NCBI RefSeq assembly: GCF_020091585.1
Contig: NZ_CP083582.1
Span: forward strand, 2,852,001 to 2,916,000
Length of the DNA stretch: 64,000 bases
DNA from: Kovacikia minuta CCNUW1
GTDB lineage: Bacteria; Cyanobacteriota; Cyanobacteriia; Leptolyngbyales; Leptolyngbyaceae
Direction: 5' to 3'
Shown one piece after another: positions 54,356-62,962 of the stretch (its first letter is position 1; each line of letters begins with the position of its first letter). Both the position numbers and the translations under genes were made by a program. A model generated the notes under the pieces. It had not been told where the DNA came from and did not search any database. It saw only the letters and a list, made by a program, of their open reading frames with translations.

Positions 54356-56113
54356 TCATCCCAGCACCTCCTGAGTGGTTGGGTAGGAACCGGAAGCGGT
54401 TTCGCTGGCTAAGGGAAAAGCAAGCTGTTCATGCAGGGTGTAAACATTTGCGGCTTGACCATTGTTAGTGACTCCTGCTTCGGTTGTCTCGGCTTCTTCT
54501 AGCTGGGAGAGGGCAGTGTAGAGGTCATCCAAGTTGGGGAAGAGGGGCGGCTCGTTGGAGTGGTCGATGCCCTTGCGAGATAAGCGAGTCAAGATATCTC
54601 GATCGCAGGTAGTATCATCTTGCTCTAAACCCTGTTGAGCAGCCTTCAGATCATCCTCGTTCAGTTTGCCTTCAATGAGAGCTTCGACAAGAAGTTTTGC
54701 CGCATTTGTCAAGGTTTCAGAGTGTTCTCTCATTTGGATCGATAGTTTCACACGATCGCCAATCCAATCCTGGGTTTCAGGCTTAAATGAGGGAATCAAA
54801 ACTTCAACAGAATCTTCTAAACGTAATTGCGCTTGAATGACCCCTGTTGTCATCCGCTTGAGTTGTAAATCACCAGCACTATCGTTGAGAAATGCACAAA
54901 CAAAAAATGGATTAATACCTTGTAACTTGAGATGAGCAGTTCTGCGATATGTGATCGCTATTGGGACAGGTTGAGTAACTATGCAAGCATGCCCCACATC
55001 ACCAACGAGTGCAAAGATAAGATCTCCTTCTTGAAGTAGAAAGTCTTTGAACAAATTGATGTGATTAGGATTTAGTTTATTGGTGTCTGTTAAATCAATT
55101 GTAAAGTCCGAAAAATTTGCTGGACTAATAATATGAATACCTTCTTCTGCATAGTGATCTGTATGGATAGGAGGCTCAGAACATTTATGGACAACAAATT
55201 TTGATAATGGATGAGAGCCAAACTTCTGTACCTTCTCTATTTCAGCTTTTGCTGCTGGATTGTAAAACTGGCAATCAATCCGAAGATCTAGTTCAGTTTC
55301 TGAAACTCTTCTAATCCATTTTTTATTAGTCTGCTGAGTTTCCTGCCTATTGGTAGTTTGACCTTTTTCTAAATTAGAAATTACTAACTGTGTCTCATTG
55401 GTTTTTCCGTTTAACAGGTCGTTTAAGAGGATCTTAGCCTCATCTAAAAGGCACCTCGATCGCCCCCTCAACCGCTCCGCCCACCGCACCTTATCCCCAA
55501 TGTATGTTTGAGCCCTGAGATTAGGAATAACAATCTTTATCTTTCTTAGTTTTTCATTGTTTATCCATTTCTGAATAACACCTGTCGCTTCTCTCACAAA
55601 AGATAAACGACCTTGTCTGCTATTTAAAAATGCAGCACAATAATCAGGATCAATGAGTGATCGATTCAGGATAAACCTTGTGATATTTTGATTTATATTA
55701 GAAGGCTCTAACTCCTTTGGAAGAGTTGTTGCTAAACCAAGTGTTCCTGTTCTACAAACTAAAAGATCCCCATGCTTGCAGATAGATTTTTTTAGTTTTT
55801 CCTCACTTTCCTTAGCAACAAAGATTAAATCGTCTCTAATTATAGTGTTATCCCCTATATTTTGAGTTCTTAAGAAGGGCATCTGACCTAAATCAGAAAA
55901 CTTAATTGTACTGAGATATTCAAATCCACCATTTGAAGTGAAGTCGGCAATGCAATTTTTTTGAGCCTTATCGACAAGATCTTCAAAGTTTTCTCGTGCT
56001 AGCTTCTGGAGAACATGTTCATTAGACATAAACTCCTTGGTATAGTATTCTGCATCAACTCTATTATTGATTTCGATAGCATCGACTCTATTATGTAGAA
56101 TCTTAGATTGCAT
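54356..56113 (-). CDS. hsdS: Type I restriction specificity subunit (HsdS-like)
   Basis: 585-aa protein with two target recognition domains. The first (about residues 60-215) shows FLRTQNIGDNTIIRDDLIFV, DLLVCRTGTLGLATTLPKEL and VREATGVIQKWINNEKLRKIKIVIP. The second (about 290-470) shows IHIISPANFSDFTIDLTD, EGDLIFALVGDVGHACIV and MTTGVIQAQLRLEDSVEVLIP. Conserved helices follow each. HsdS directs the methylase to its DNA sequence. The gene lies with HsdM (57446) in one direction; HsdR is absent from the window. Confidence 0.88.
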   Translation of the reverse strand: MQSKILHNRVDAIEINNRVDAEYYTKEFMSNEHVLQKLARENFEDLVDKAQKNCIADFTSNGGFEYLSTIKFSDLGQMPFLRTQNIGDNTIIRDDLIFVAKESEEKLKKSICKHGDLLVCRTGTLGLATTLPKELEPSNINQNITRFILNRSLIDPDYCAAFLNSRQGRLSFVREATGVIQKWINNEKLRKIKIVIPNLRAQTYIGDKVRWAERLRGRSRCLLDEAKILLNDLLNGKTNETQLVISNLEKGQTTNRQETQQTNKKWIRRVSETELDLRIDCQFYNPAAKAEIEKVQKFGSHPLSKFVVHKCSEPPIHTDHYAEEGIHIISPANFSDFTIDLTDTNKLNPNHINLFKDFLLQEGDLIFALVGDVGHACIVTQPVPIAITYRRTAHLKLQGINPFFVCAFLNDSAGDLQLKRMTTGVIQAQLRLEDSVEVLIPSFKPETQDWIGDRVKLSIQMREHSETLTNAAKLLVEALIEGKLNEDDLKAAQQGLEQDDTTCDRDILTRLSRKGIDHSNEPPLFPNLDDLYTALSQLEEAETTEAGVTNNGQAANVYTLHEQLAFPLASETASGSYPTTQEVLG

Positions 56114-56181
56114 AAATTTGCCTCAGATTTACTCTCCCCTCACATAAGCCCCAACGATCGCCCCTGAATCCCTCAACTGCC

Positions 56182-56550
56182 TCATAACTCCACCCCCTTC
56201 TGCTCAATCACCTCCCGAATCCTCGGAATGGCGTGTTCTAGCTGCACCAGATCCACCGAAAAATCTGACAGATCCAGCGATCGTGCTACTGCTTCCAGAT
56301 AGCGATCATCCGGTAAACCCGCGATCGCTAAATCAATATCTGACTCTGCCCGTACCCGTTGCACATCAAGCAGCGATCCAAATAGCCAAACCTGCTGCGC
56401 TCCAAACTCCTGCTTCAATACCTCAGCCGCCTCTCGTGCCACATGCCATCCCCGTTGCTGCCGTGCTTGCTGTTGCTGTTCTTGTTCTGCCTGCCGCCGC
56501 CGCACCGTCTCCCGATACTGCGCCAACTCCTCCGGCGAAATCTCAATCAT
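56182..56550 (-). CDS. Minimal nucleotidyltransferase (MNT-type)
   Basis: About 122 aa, with VWLFGSLLDV (GS motif) and AESDIDLAIAG (D-x-D), the catalytic core of minimal nucleotidyltransferases, then DLVQLEHA with a further Asp. Such proteins usually pair with a HEPN toxin and act as antitoxin by AMPylation; no HEPN gene is adjacent. A Gln-rich stretch near residues 20-35 makes a helix. Overlaps the preceding nuclease-like gene at its start. Confidence 0.82.
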   Translation of the reverse strand: MIEISPEELAQYRETVRRRQAEQEQQQQARQQRGWHVAREAAEVLKQEFGAQQVWLFGSLLDVQRVRAESDIDLAIAGLPDDRYLEAVARSLDLSDFSVDLVQLEHAIPRIREVIEQKGVEL

Positions 56551-57445
56551 CACCCCCCTCCCCCGGAAACCGCGCCAACAACTCCTCCCGTGACAACTGC
56601 ACCAGCAGCGGCATATACTCCTCTGGCGACAACTTCAAAATGGCTGGCAATCGCGCCGCCAACATCTCATCCACCTCCCCAAACCTCGCCTTCAGCAAAT
56701 TCTCAACGGCTTCTTGTCGCCCCTGCTGAATGCCCTGCTCTAAGGTTGCTTCATACGCCGACGATAAGTTCATAAACACCTCCTGGTCATCTTCATCTAG
56801 ATCTTGGCTTGTTTCTAAGGTCAGTCGCCAGCTCAACAACAACTCTAGCGAACTGATACGAAAAGGCGACTCTTTTGGCAACGCCACTAACTCCGCAACG
56901 GCACGACGCTGGGTTTCGCCTTTGCCCAAAATCCGTAGCCACAGGGTTTCCGGGATTTCTGGTAGCTGGTTAATCGCCACGATCGCCGTCCGCAACCACT
57001 GAGGTAACAGATATATGCCTGCCATCCACTCGGTTTCGTTCACCTGTCCGCCAAACCCCTGCACCAGTGGCTCAGAGGCTGAAGTCGCCAACACCCACAG
57101 AAACGGTAACGTCACTTCATCCGATCGTTCTCCCTCCCGCCGCGCCTTGCGTTGATCGTCCGCCTGCACCAAAAACAGCTTCAGCAAACAACTGCGAATC
57201 TCTGTAGGGGTGGGAGGATTGCGGTAGGGTTCCAGCAGGCAAGGGGTTTGTGCCATCCGTCCCAAGATCCCCAAAGCATTCGGTTCTGACGAAGGCGTAT
57301 CCAGTGGCGAATCATTGGGCGCAAACCACACATCCACCTGGCGCGACTCACCCAATACCTCCAGACCCACCCGCACCTCACCGATCGAAGTCAGCAACTC
57401 CTCCAGATATTGTTTGGCAAATTGATCATGGGGAAAGCGCGTCAT
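56543..57445 (-). CDS. Rpn-like PD-(D/E)XK family protein
   Basis: 300-aa protein. The start HDQFAKQYLEELLTSIGEVRVG with VDVWFAPN is typical of cyanobacterial transposase/nuclease-like proteins of the Rpn type, in which an Asp and Glu form the PD-(D/E)XK core. The C-terminus (EQGIQQGRQEAVENLLKARFGEVDEML, RLPAILKLSPEEYMPLLVQL) resembles a DUF4351-like domain. Function unverified. It sits between HsdM and the nucleotidyltransferase and touches both. Confidence 0.7.
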   Translation of the reverse strand: MTRFPHDQFAKQYLEELLTSIGEVRVGLEVLGESRQVDVWFAPNDSPLDTPSSEPNALGILGRMAQTPCLLEPYRNPPTPTEIRSCLLKLFLVQADDQRKARREGERSDEVTLPFLWVLATSASEPLVQGFGGQVNETEWMAGIYLLPQWLRTAIVAINQLPEIPETLWLRILGKGETQRRAVAELVALPKESPFRISSLELLLSWRLTLETSQDLDEDDQEVFMNLSSAYEATLEQGIQQGRQEAVENLLKARFGEVDEMLAARLPAILKLSPEEYMPLLVQLSREELLARFPGEGGDD

Positions 57446-59491
57446 CTATTCACCTCGCACATAGGCTCCCACGATCGCCGCTAAATCATTCGACACCCCG
57501 GTGCTGTAATCCTCGACATTGTTCTTCACCACATAACCCAACGTATCGGCAACTGCCATAAACACTGAACCCTGTAGTTCATCCTGAAATCTCTCTGGAT
57601 CATCCTCACGAGCTTTCCGCTTTTGCAAATACAAGATGCTGGTCTTCGCTCCCGTTCCCGATAACTTGAAGGTGTCGGCTGGCAAACTAATCACCGCTTT
57701 GACGATCGCCTTCCCCCCGTGAAACTGCCCCGTCGTTTCATCCTTCTTGCCCATGATGTATTCCCGCACATAACGGTCTCCCGAATTGCAGAGCACCCCA
57801 TCTGGCACCACAATCAGCAACCGTCCACCCGGTTTCAGCAGTTGCAGGCAACGGTCAATAAACAAAACCGCTGGGTCGATGCTGGTTGGTTTTACAGGTT
57901 TCCAAACTCCCTTACTGTCTGGCTTCGCTCCCATCGCTCGTCCTAATACGGTGGGTTCATAGTCGTAGGCATCCCGCTTACCTTCCCGCGTCCGTAAGTC
58001 TGAACGAAATTCTTCGAGAATTCGCTCCTTTGCATCTTCATAGGCTTTCTTCGCCTTTGCCTGATTCGCACTAAACTTGGGCGTTCCAAAAGGCGGATTG
58101 GTACAGATCAGGTCAAAGGAACAGGGCTTCAGTTGAGGACTGATGAGCGAGTCATCCGTGTAGAAAATTTTGGCTTTGGGCGCACCTAGCATTGCCATAT
58201 TCACCCGTGCCAACGTGATCATCGTCGGAGCCGAGTCTGCCCCCACAAAACTGTGCTCACACATTTCCCGAAACAAGGGATCGCGTCGAGCATCTGGAGC
58301 CGTCTCCTTCCCCAAAATTTCCATCAAGGCTCGCTCCAGGTGCCCCATCGCCACCACACCAAAGCCGTAGCTGCCGCAAGCTGGGTCACAAAACCGAAAC
58401 AGTGGTAGTCCCTTTTCATCCCGCGCATTCAGAAGTTCTGGGGTTTCAGTCGTGATGTCGTGAAAAGCAATGGAGAGCATCGCCTGCTTCACGGGAGCGG
58501 GAGTCAGGTACACCCCCAATCCACCTTTCGACTCAAATTTGCCCCGGAGAAACACATCGAACACCCGCCCCAAAACATCCCCCGCAATATGGGAAAGAGT
58601 TCCCTTGGCTTCAACAATTTTGGGGCTTTCGTCACGATGAGAATTATGGGTTACAGGTCCCAGATTCTGAATCAGGTCAAGCAATGTTTCATAGTTTTGG
58701 GGTCGCGCTAGCAGCAGGTGAGTTTGCTCATCAAAAATCGCGTGGGCATCCCCAGCATCTGTCGTCACCACATAATCGGGGTGAGATTTGAAATGGTCAA
58801 AAGCTGCCTGAATCTGCTTGACCGCATTCTCCTGATGCTCTCGCACATAGGCTACTGTAAACACCTGGTCGAGTTGTAGAGTCTGGTCTTTATATTGAAA
58901 CTCCAACTCCGAAGGGTCGTGGTTTAACCGAAACGACTCCAGGTACAGGATCTTTGCCACCTCCAAAATGATGTCATTTTTACTAGAAACGCGATCCTTC
59001 ACGTTCTGGTAGACCTGCTCATGGAAGGCATCAAACCCTCGCATTAAGCGGTCATACATTTTGAGCGACCATTTGTAGGTCGGGTCTGCCTTGATCCGCT
59101 TATACTCGTTGATTTCCTGAATCGTCGGTAGGCGATCGATCTCGTGAGCCGGATAGGAAATATCAAAGAAGGCCGTGTGCTCGCCATCTAAGACAATCCC
59201 AAACTGCGGGTATTGATCCTCTGGGGTATCCGCAGGCATCACTCCCCAGGATGTGGACTGTACCTCGTCAGCATTCGCCTTTTCCCACTGACCCGGTGCG
59301 ATCGCCCAGACAAAAATTCGAGGCGTTGCAATACCCTGATAGCTTCCCCAAACGATTGCTGCTGCTTGGTCTGAATCACTCACCTCTAACGGTTCAACGC
59401 GATCGAACTGCTGAGCCTTGAGCTTCTTCAAGTAAGGCTCTAGCACCAACTCCTGAAGCGAGACCTCTATTTTTTCAGCCATTTTTGCCAT
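57446..59491 (-). CDS. hsdM: Type I-type N6-adenine DNA methylase (HsdM)
   Basis: 681-aa methylase that would add a methyl group to N6 of adenine and protect host DNA. An N-terminal region of about 320 residues precedes the SAM-binding motif I FCDPACGSYGFGVVAMG. Motif IV is CTNPPFGTPKF, and LLKPGGRLLIVVPDGVL belongs to the class. Then PADTFKLSGTGAKTSILYLQKR follows. The N-terminal domain is longer than in standard HsdM. It starts 1 base from the Rpn-like gene's end and is 32 bases from an S-like gene upstream. Confidence 0.93.
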   Translation of the reverse strand: MAKMAEKIEVSLQELVLEPYLKKLKAQQFDRVEPLEVSDSDQAAAIVWGSYQGIATPRIFVWAIAPGQWEKANADEVQSTSWGVMPADTPEDQYPQFGIVLDGEHTAFFDISYPAHEIDRLPTIQEINEYKRIKADPTYKWSLKMYDRLMRGFDAFHEQVYQNVKDRVSSKNDIILEVAKILYLESFRLNHDPSELEFQYKDQTLQLDQVFTVAYVREHQENAVKQIQAAFDHFKSHPDYVVTTDAGDAHAIFDEQTHLLLARPQNYETLLDLIQNLGPVTHNSHRDESPKIVEAKGTLSHIAGDVLGRVFDVFLRGKFESKGGLGVYLTPAPVKQAMLSIAFHDITTETPELLNARDEKGLPLFRFCDPACGSYGFGVVAMGHLERALMEILGKETAPDARRDPLFREMCEHSFVGADSAPTMITLARVNMAMLGAPKAKIFYTDDSLISPQLKPCSFDLICTNPPFGTPKFSANQAKAKKAYEDAKERILEEFRSDLRTREGKRDAYDYEPTVLGRAMGAKPDSKGVWKPVKPTSIDPAVLFIDRCLQLLKPGGRLLIVVPDGVLCNSGDRYVREYIMGKKDETTGQFHGGKAIVKAVISLPADTFKLSGTGAKTSILYLQKRKAREDDPERFQDELQGSVFMAVADTLGYVVKNNVEDYSTGVSNDLAAIVGAYVRGE

Positions 59492-59523
59492 TCTGGTTCA
59501 CCCTATCTCGTACACAAATAAAC

Positions 59524-61347
59524 TCACTTAAGCTTGAGCAGCCCTGGTCCAAATAACTCTAGCTGACTGCTCCCCTTCACCAAAGCTTTGATCTGTGCCT
59601 CGGTAGTTACAAACTGACCGGGCAATAGCCGCAACACCTGCGCTGCTGGAATGGGTTTACCGCCTCGGGATTTCACCACCTCCACCACCGCATCCAGTAA
59701 TGCCTCCTGGGGCAACTTGGCTCCCAGGCTCACCTGATGATCTGCACTGATTTCAATCCCATCCATGCAGGTGAGAAATAACTGAAGCTGAGCGCGAGAC
59801 CAATTACTGCCGAGTTCCTGGATCAAGCTGTGGAGCTGAGGCAGTGATTGGGGCGATCGAGCAAGCTGTGCGGTGACATCCTTATATATGTCTGGTGTCA
59901 TGATGGCTCTCCTTTTGCGATCGCTGAATTCCAGATACTTGTGACCCGCTGGCAATTCGTGCAGCGATTTAAAGATCTGCTGCGTTTCCTGCCAAACGGC
60001 TTGCCATTTCTGGTTTAGCTCTCGCTTACGTCGATGATGGGTTAGCACCACCTGTTCCCAATCCCGTCGCTGTTCCAGTGGCACAGGTGGAACCAACAAC
60101 TTTTGGATGCGATCGGCGTAGATGAACTGCTGCACAGTACCCATTGCTAACCCCTCAAGCTGCGATCGAATAGGCTGTGTATTCAACACTAAAGCCCAGC
60201 CTGCTGGAGTATCGAGAAACCGTAAACGCTCCCAATGGTCTGTGGCATAGACAATCTCATCTAAGCCTCCATCAACAAACACCACCCTGGAATTGGACAC
60301 AAAGGTAGACAGCAAAACTTCTCCCTCAGCCAACGGCTGCTTATAGATGCGAGTTGCCTGGGTCACAGGCAAAGGCTCAATGTGCTCCACCATTAAATCC
60401 TGCCCTACATCACTGAGCCGAAGGTAAGGGATATCACGTAGCACTTGATTGAACCGCTCTCGATTAGCCCCATGGAGCAGACCGACTTTGGTAATCGGTT
60501 GCCAGCGGAGCTTTCGCTGGAGCTGCTGCCGCAAATAAGCGCTTTCCACATGGTTGGGAAGTAAAGAATCTTCTATTGCCTCCGCAGGCAGAAATCGCCC
60601 TGCTCCCAGGTTTGCCTGATTAGACAGTTCTTCGGTTTGAAGTTTTTGAACATCCTGCTTTATGGTTTCCTCTACATTTTCCATGCAGCGCATCATCAGC
60701 TCTTCGATTTCCAGCAGTCCATCATTCATAGACCAAAATGCTTCGCCTAGTCGCCGCATTGCCTCTGGTGGGGGCGGCAATCTCAACTGCCGCAGTTCCC
60801 GGAGGCTTGCCCGTGGTAAGACGGCTTGCCCCTGGTGTTGGGTCAAGTAAGCTTCATACGGCTGCTGGTTCAAACAAAACGCAACCCAAGCACTGGTCAT
60901 GCGATTGAGCCCTCGCACTAACAGGCAGTTGGCATCAACAGGATGACGGTAGGTGCGATCGGTGACAAGCGCAGCCCGAATGGGGACTAGCTTGTTAAGC
61001 ACGATATCCCCTGGTTGCACACACCATGCTTCATTCTCCACAGTGGGGGATTGCCAGTGTTCAGCATCCAAGCGGAACCGCATCGGCTCCAGATTTACTT
61101 GCCGATAGACGGGCGATCGCTCAATGCGATCGTCATAGTCTGATGCTTCTGGATTGGTACTCACACGCCAACCCTCGAAGCAGCGACCCCCCAGTTCCTT
61201 CAATGTCATCCGTGGTCCCCCTCCCAGAAGAACCTGTGCTGCTGAACCACAAAATAAATCTGCCCCCCACACATCCTCCTGATCTAGAAGTTCAGGGGGG
61301 ATGTGTCTATAAATAGGATGTTCCTGCTTTAAGGCGTTGGGGGGCAT
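59524..61347 (-). CDS. Second HsdS-like specificity protein with C-terminal domain
   Basis: 607-aa protein. It holds two S-type halves: VQPGDIVLNKLVPIRAALV, LPRASLRELRQLRLPPPPEAMRRLGEAFW and YLRLSDVGQDLMVEHIEPL, EGEVLLSTFVSNSRVVFVDGGL, YADRIQKLLVPPVPLEQRRDW. A C-terminal extension of about 120 residues (PDIYKDVTAQLARSPQSLPQLH, VEVVKSRGGKPIPAAQVLRLLPGQF) looks helical, possibly DNA-binding. A second S-like protein next to one HsdM is unusual and may mean a heteromeric or switched specificity. Confidence is in the S-like fold, not the role. Confidence 0.7.
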   Translation of the reverse strand: MPPNALKQEHPIYRHIPPELLDQEDVWGADLFCGSAAQVLLGGGPRMTLKELGGRCFEGWRVSTNPEASDYDDRIERSPVYRQVNLEPMRFRLDAEHWQSPTVENEAWCVQPGDIVLNKLVPIRAALVTDRTYRHPVDANCLLVRGLNRMTSAWVAFCLNQQPYEAYLTQHQGQAVLPRASLRELRQLRLPPPPEAMRRLGEAFWSMNDGLLEIEELMMRCMENVEETIKQDVQKLQTEELSNQANLGAGRFLPAEAIEDSLLPNHVESAYLRQQLQRKLRWQPITKVGLLHGANRERFNQVLRDIPYLRLSDVGQDLMVEHIEPLPVTQATRIYKQPLAEGEVLLSTFVSNSRVVFVDGGLDEIVYATDHWERLRFLDTPAGWALVLNTQPIRSQLEGLAMGTVQQFIYADRIQKLLVPPVPLEQRRDWEQVVLTHHRRKRELNQKWQAVWQETQQIFKSLHELPAGHKYLEFSDRKRRAIMTPDIYKDVTAQLARSPQSLPQLHSLIQELGSNWSRAQLQLFLTCMDGIEISADHQVSLGAKLPQEALLDAVVEVVKSRGGKPIPAAQVLRLLPGQFVTTEAQIKALVKGSSQLELFGPGLLKLK

Positions 61348-61436
61348 GACCTACATTCTCTTCAATAGTGTTCGGATTGTAGGGGCTAGACCTAGCAGGA
61401 ATGCCCGCTAAGCCCAAACCCCAACTTAATTAAGGC

Positions 61437-62096
61437 TTATAGCCAAGGTACCGTTCCCCTAGTCTCAGGCGGTTCATTCTGAGCAAACGGGCAAAGCTCC
61501 CGACATTTACAAAAGCGACACTCGCTTAAGCTAGGTTGGGGATTTGGTGCAGTTGTCTGAGCGACGACTTGCATCAGGTTACGAACGGACTGTTTAAACG
61601 CCTCGTCAACTTCATTGGGAGGAATTAGTTTATCCTTGCCATCACGGTAAACCAGGCGTCCCCAAGGTGCTTCCTGAATTCCGTGCAGCTTCTGAGCTGG
61701 AATCAGAGCCTGGTAGAGGTTAACCTGCGCTCGGTCTTTACCCCGTGGTTTTTCCGTCTTCACGTCAACCACCAAACCTTTCCCATTACGAGCAACGATG
61801 TCAGGTTTTCCTGCAAGCGTTACCCCTGCCGAGGTCTTCAGGTAGAGGCTATTCGCATCCTCCTCCTCAACTTCATAGCCATCAACCCGAAGGTCGTGGG
61901 CGACTTCATTAAGCAAGCTTTGATGCTGCACGAGCCAATCTGAGGGCATATCGTTTGAGGAAGGAACCCGAAAATTACCCTGATTCCATAAACTAAACCT
62001 GCACTGGTTTTCTCCAGACAGGTAGGGCGCGAGCCACGTTACCCAGACATAGGGTGAAGGGCGCTTCTCTAAACCAAGTGGATTGTTTGAATCCAT
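61437..62096 (-). CDS. Cas4-like PD-(D/E)XK nuclease with cysteine cluster
   Basis: 219-aa protein. The nuclease core reads AGKPDIVARNGKGLVVDVKTEKPRGKD followed by QVNLYQAL, giving Asp, D-V-K and Q-x-x-x-Y as in Cas4/RecB nucleases. One Cys near residue 32 (QCRFSLW) and three at the C-terminus (ECRFCKCRELCPF) could bind a 4Fe-4S cluster, as in Cas4 and AddB. No CRISPR array or other cas gene is in the window, so a restriction role with the methylase cluster is more likely. It is first in the minus-strand run. Confidence 0.82.
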   Translation of the reverse strand: MDSNNPLGLEKRPSPYVWVTWLAPYLSGENQCRFSLWNQGNFRVPSSNDMPSDWLVQHQSLLNEVAHDLRVDGYEVEEEDANSLYLKTSAGVTLAGKPDIVARNGKGLVVDVKTEKPRGKDRAQVNLYQALIPAQKLHGIQEAPWGRLVYRDGKDKLIPPNEVDEAFKQSVRNLMQVVAQTTAPNPQPSLSECRFCKCRELCPFAQNEPPETRGTVPWL

Positions 62097-62289
62097 GACA
62101 GTAATCCTTGTTTCTAGATGTCATTGGCTCGTTCAAACCACCCTCGCTTCGGAGCCACGGCGAAGGTAGATGGTCTGCCATTGGCGAGAAACTCAGACTC
62201 AGAACCTCATCAATCTCTAGCTCTGCCGCCTATTAACAAACAGACGAACAGGGAAATGCTAGAATACGGACAACAAAATATAAGAATGA

Positions 62290-62324
62290 GGCTTCGCTAA
62301 CTTATGTTTGCGGAGTCTTTTTTT
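62290..62324 (+). terminator. Rho-independent terminator without an assigned gene
   Basis: GGCTTCGC at 62290-62297 pairs with GCGGAGTC at 62310-62317 (8 bp, two G-T pairs), loop of 12 nt, followed by TTTTTTT at 62318-62324. No plus-strand gene precedes it, so it may end a small RNA. Confidence 0.65.
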
Positions 62325-62720
62325 GAGCTTCCTGATTCTGCTTACATGAGAACTCACGAGAAGCAAAATTAACCATGTATCAAAGTTAACTCCGACCAAA
62401 AATTATGTCAAGCATCGGAACCTGATTTCTGTGAGTTTCCATGTAAAGAAGGGATCTTTCCTTTAGAGGTGCTTCTGCTACAGATCCGTCATCTGCCGCA
62501 AACCAGAGCAGCGACCTTTCTATAGGTGATCCAGAAGAGGCCTCTCTACTACCGCCATCGTTTGAAGTAATTGTTTCGTCAACGTCTGCCCCTTAGAGTT
62601 AAGGCAACCACCGGAGAAGGGTGGTTATAGGTCGAATTTGAACCATTGACTGGTTCTAGGACTAGGTAGAACGAGGGAAGCACACTCAGCAACAGACTCA
62701 CTGCGACCTTCTTGGGGTGA

Positions 62721-62867
62721 GTGGTGCATCCCATTAGGCAAACATGGAAACCCCACAATGGCTTCCTGACTGATTGTGGCTACGAGTTACGAAAGCTGTT
62801 CCGTTTCTACTACTCCACTGACGCAATCTTGAGCGATCGCCTAGAAGTAGTTTTCAGGGGTGCCTAA
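62721..62867 (+). pseudogene. Possible coding remnant, 48 codons
   Basis: From GTG at 62721 to TAA at 62865. Its composition (DCGYELRKLFRFYYSTDAILSDRLEVVF) is protein-like, with a cluster of aromatic and basic residues, but there is no ribosome binding site. The preceding stop makes it a fragment at best. I do not recognise the family. Confidence 0.25.
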
Positions 62868-62962
62868 ATGGCTTTTGGGCATATCGACAATGACTTTGGC
62901 TCGACAGTCTGAAGGTGCAAAGTCTACAACCCGAAACAATCAAGGCTCAGTAGATCACAAAA

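Larger units (their letters stand above)
62097..62962. other. Long intergenic stretch at the right edge of the island
   Basis: About 865 bases. A terminator on the plus strand lies at 62290-62324 (separate entry). AACCACC/GGTGGTT near 62610-62632 is a small hairpin. A 48-codon frame at 62721-62867 starts at GTG after a stop and reads like a coding remnant (NGFLTDCGYELRKLFRFYYS). No recognised gene; likely eroded sequence between the defence genes and the transposase. Confidence 0.5.

Noticed and set aside
61437-62096. A CRISPR-Cas cas4 gene
   Set aside because: Fold and cysteines fit Cas4, but no array or other cas gene exists in the window; the methylase neighbours point to a restriction role.
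41811-62096. Assignment to BREX, DISARM or Dpt
   Set aside because: No PglZ, BrxL, DrmA/B or DptF/G/H-like protein was recognised; only the general plan (kinase, large ATPase, methylase) is shared with BREX.
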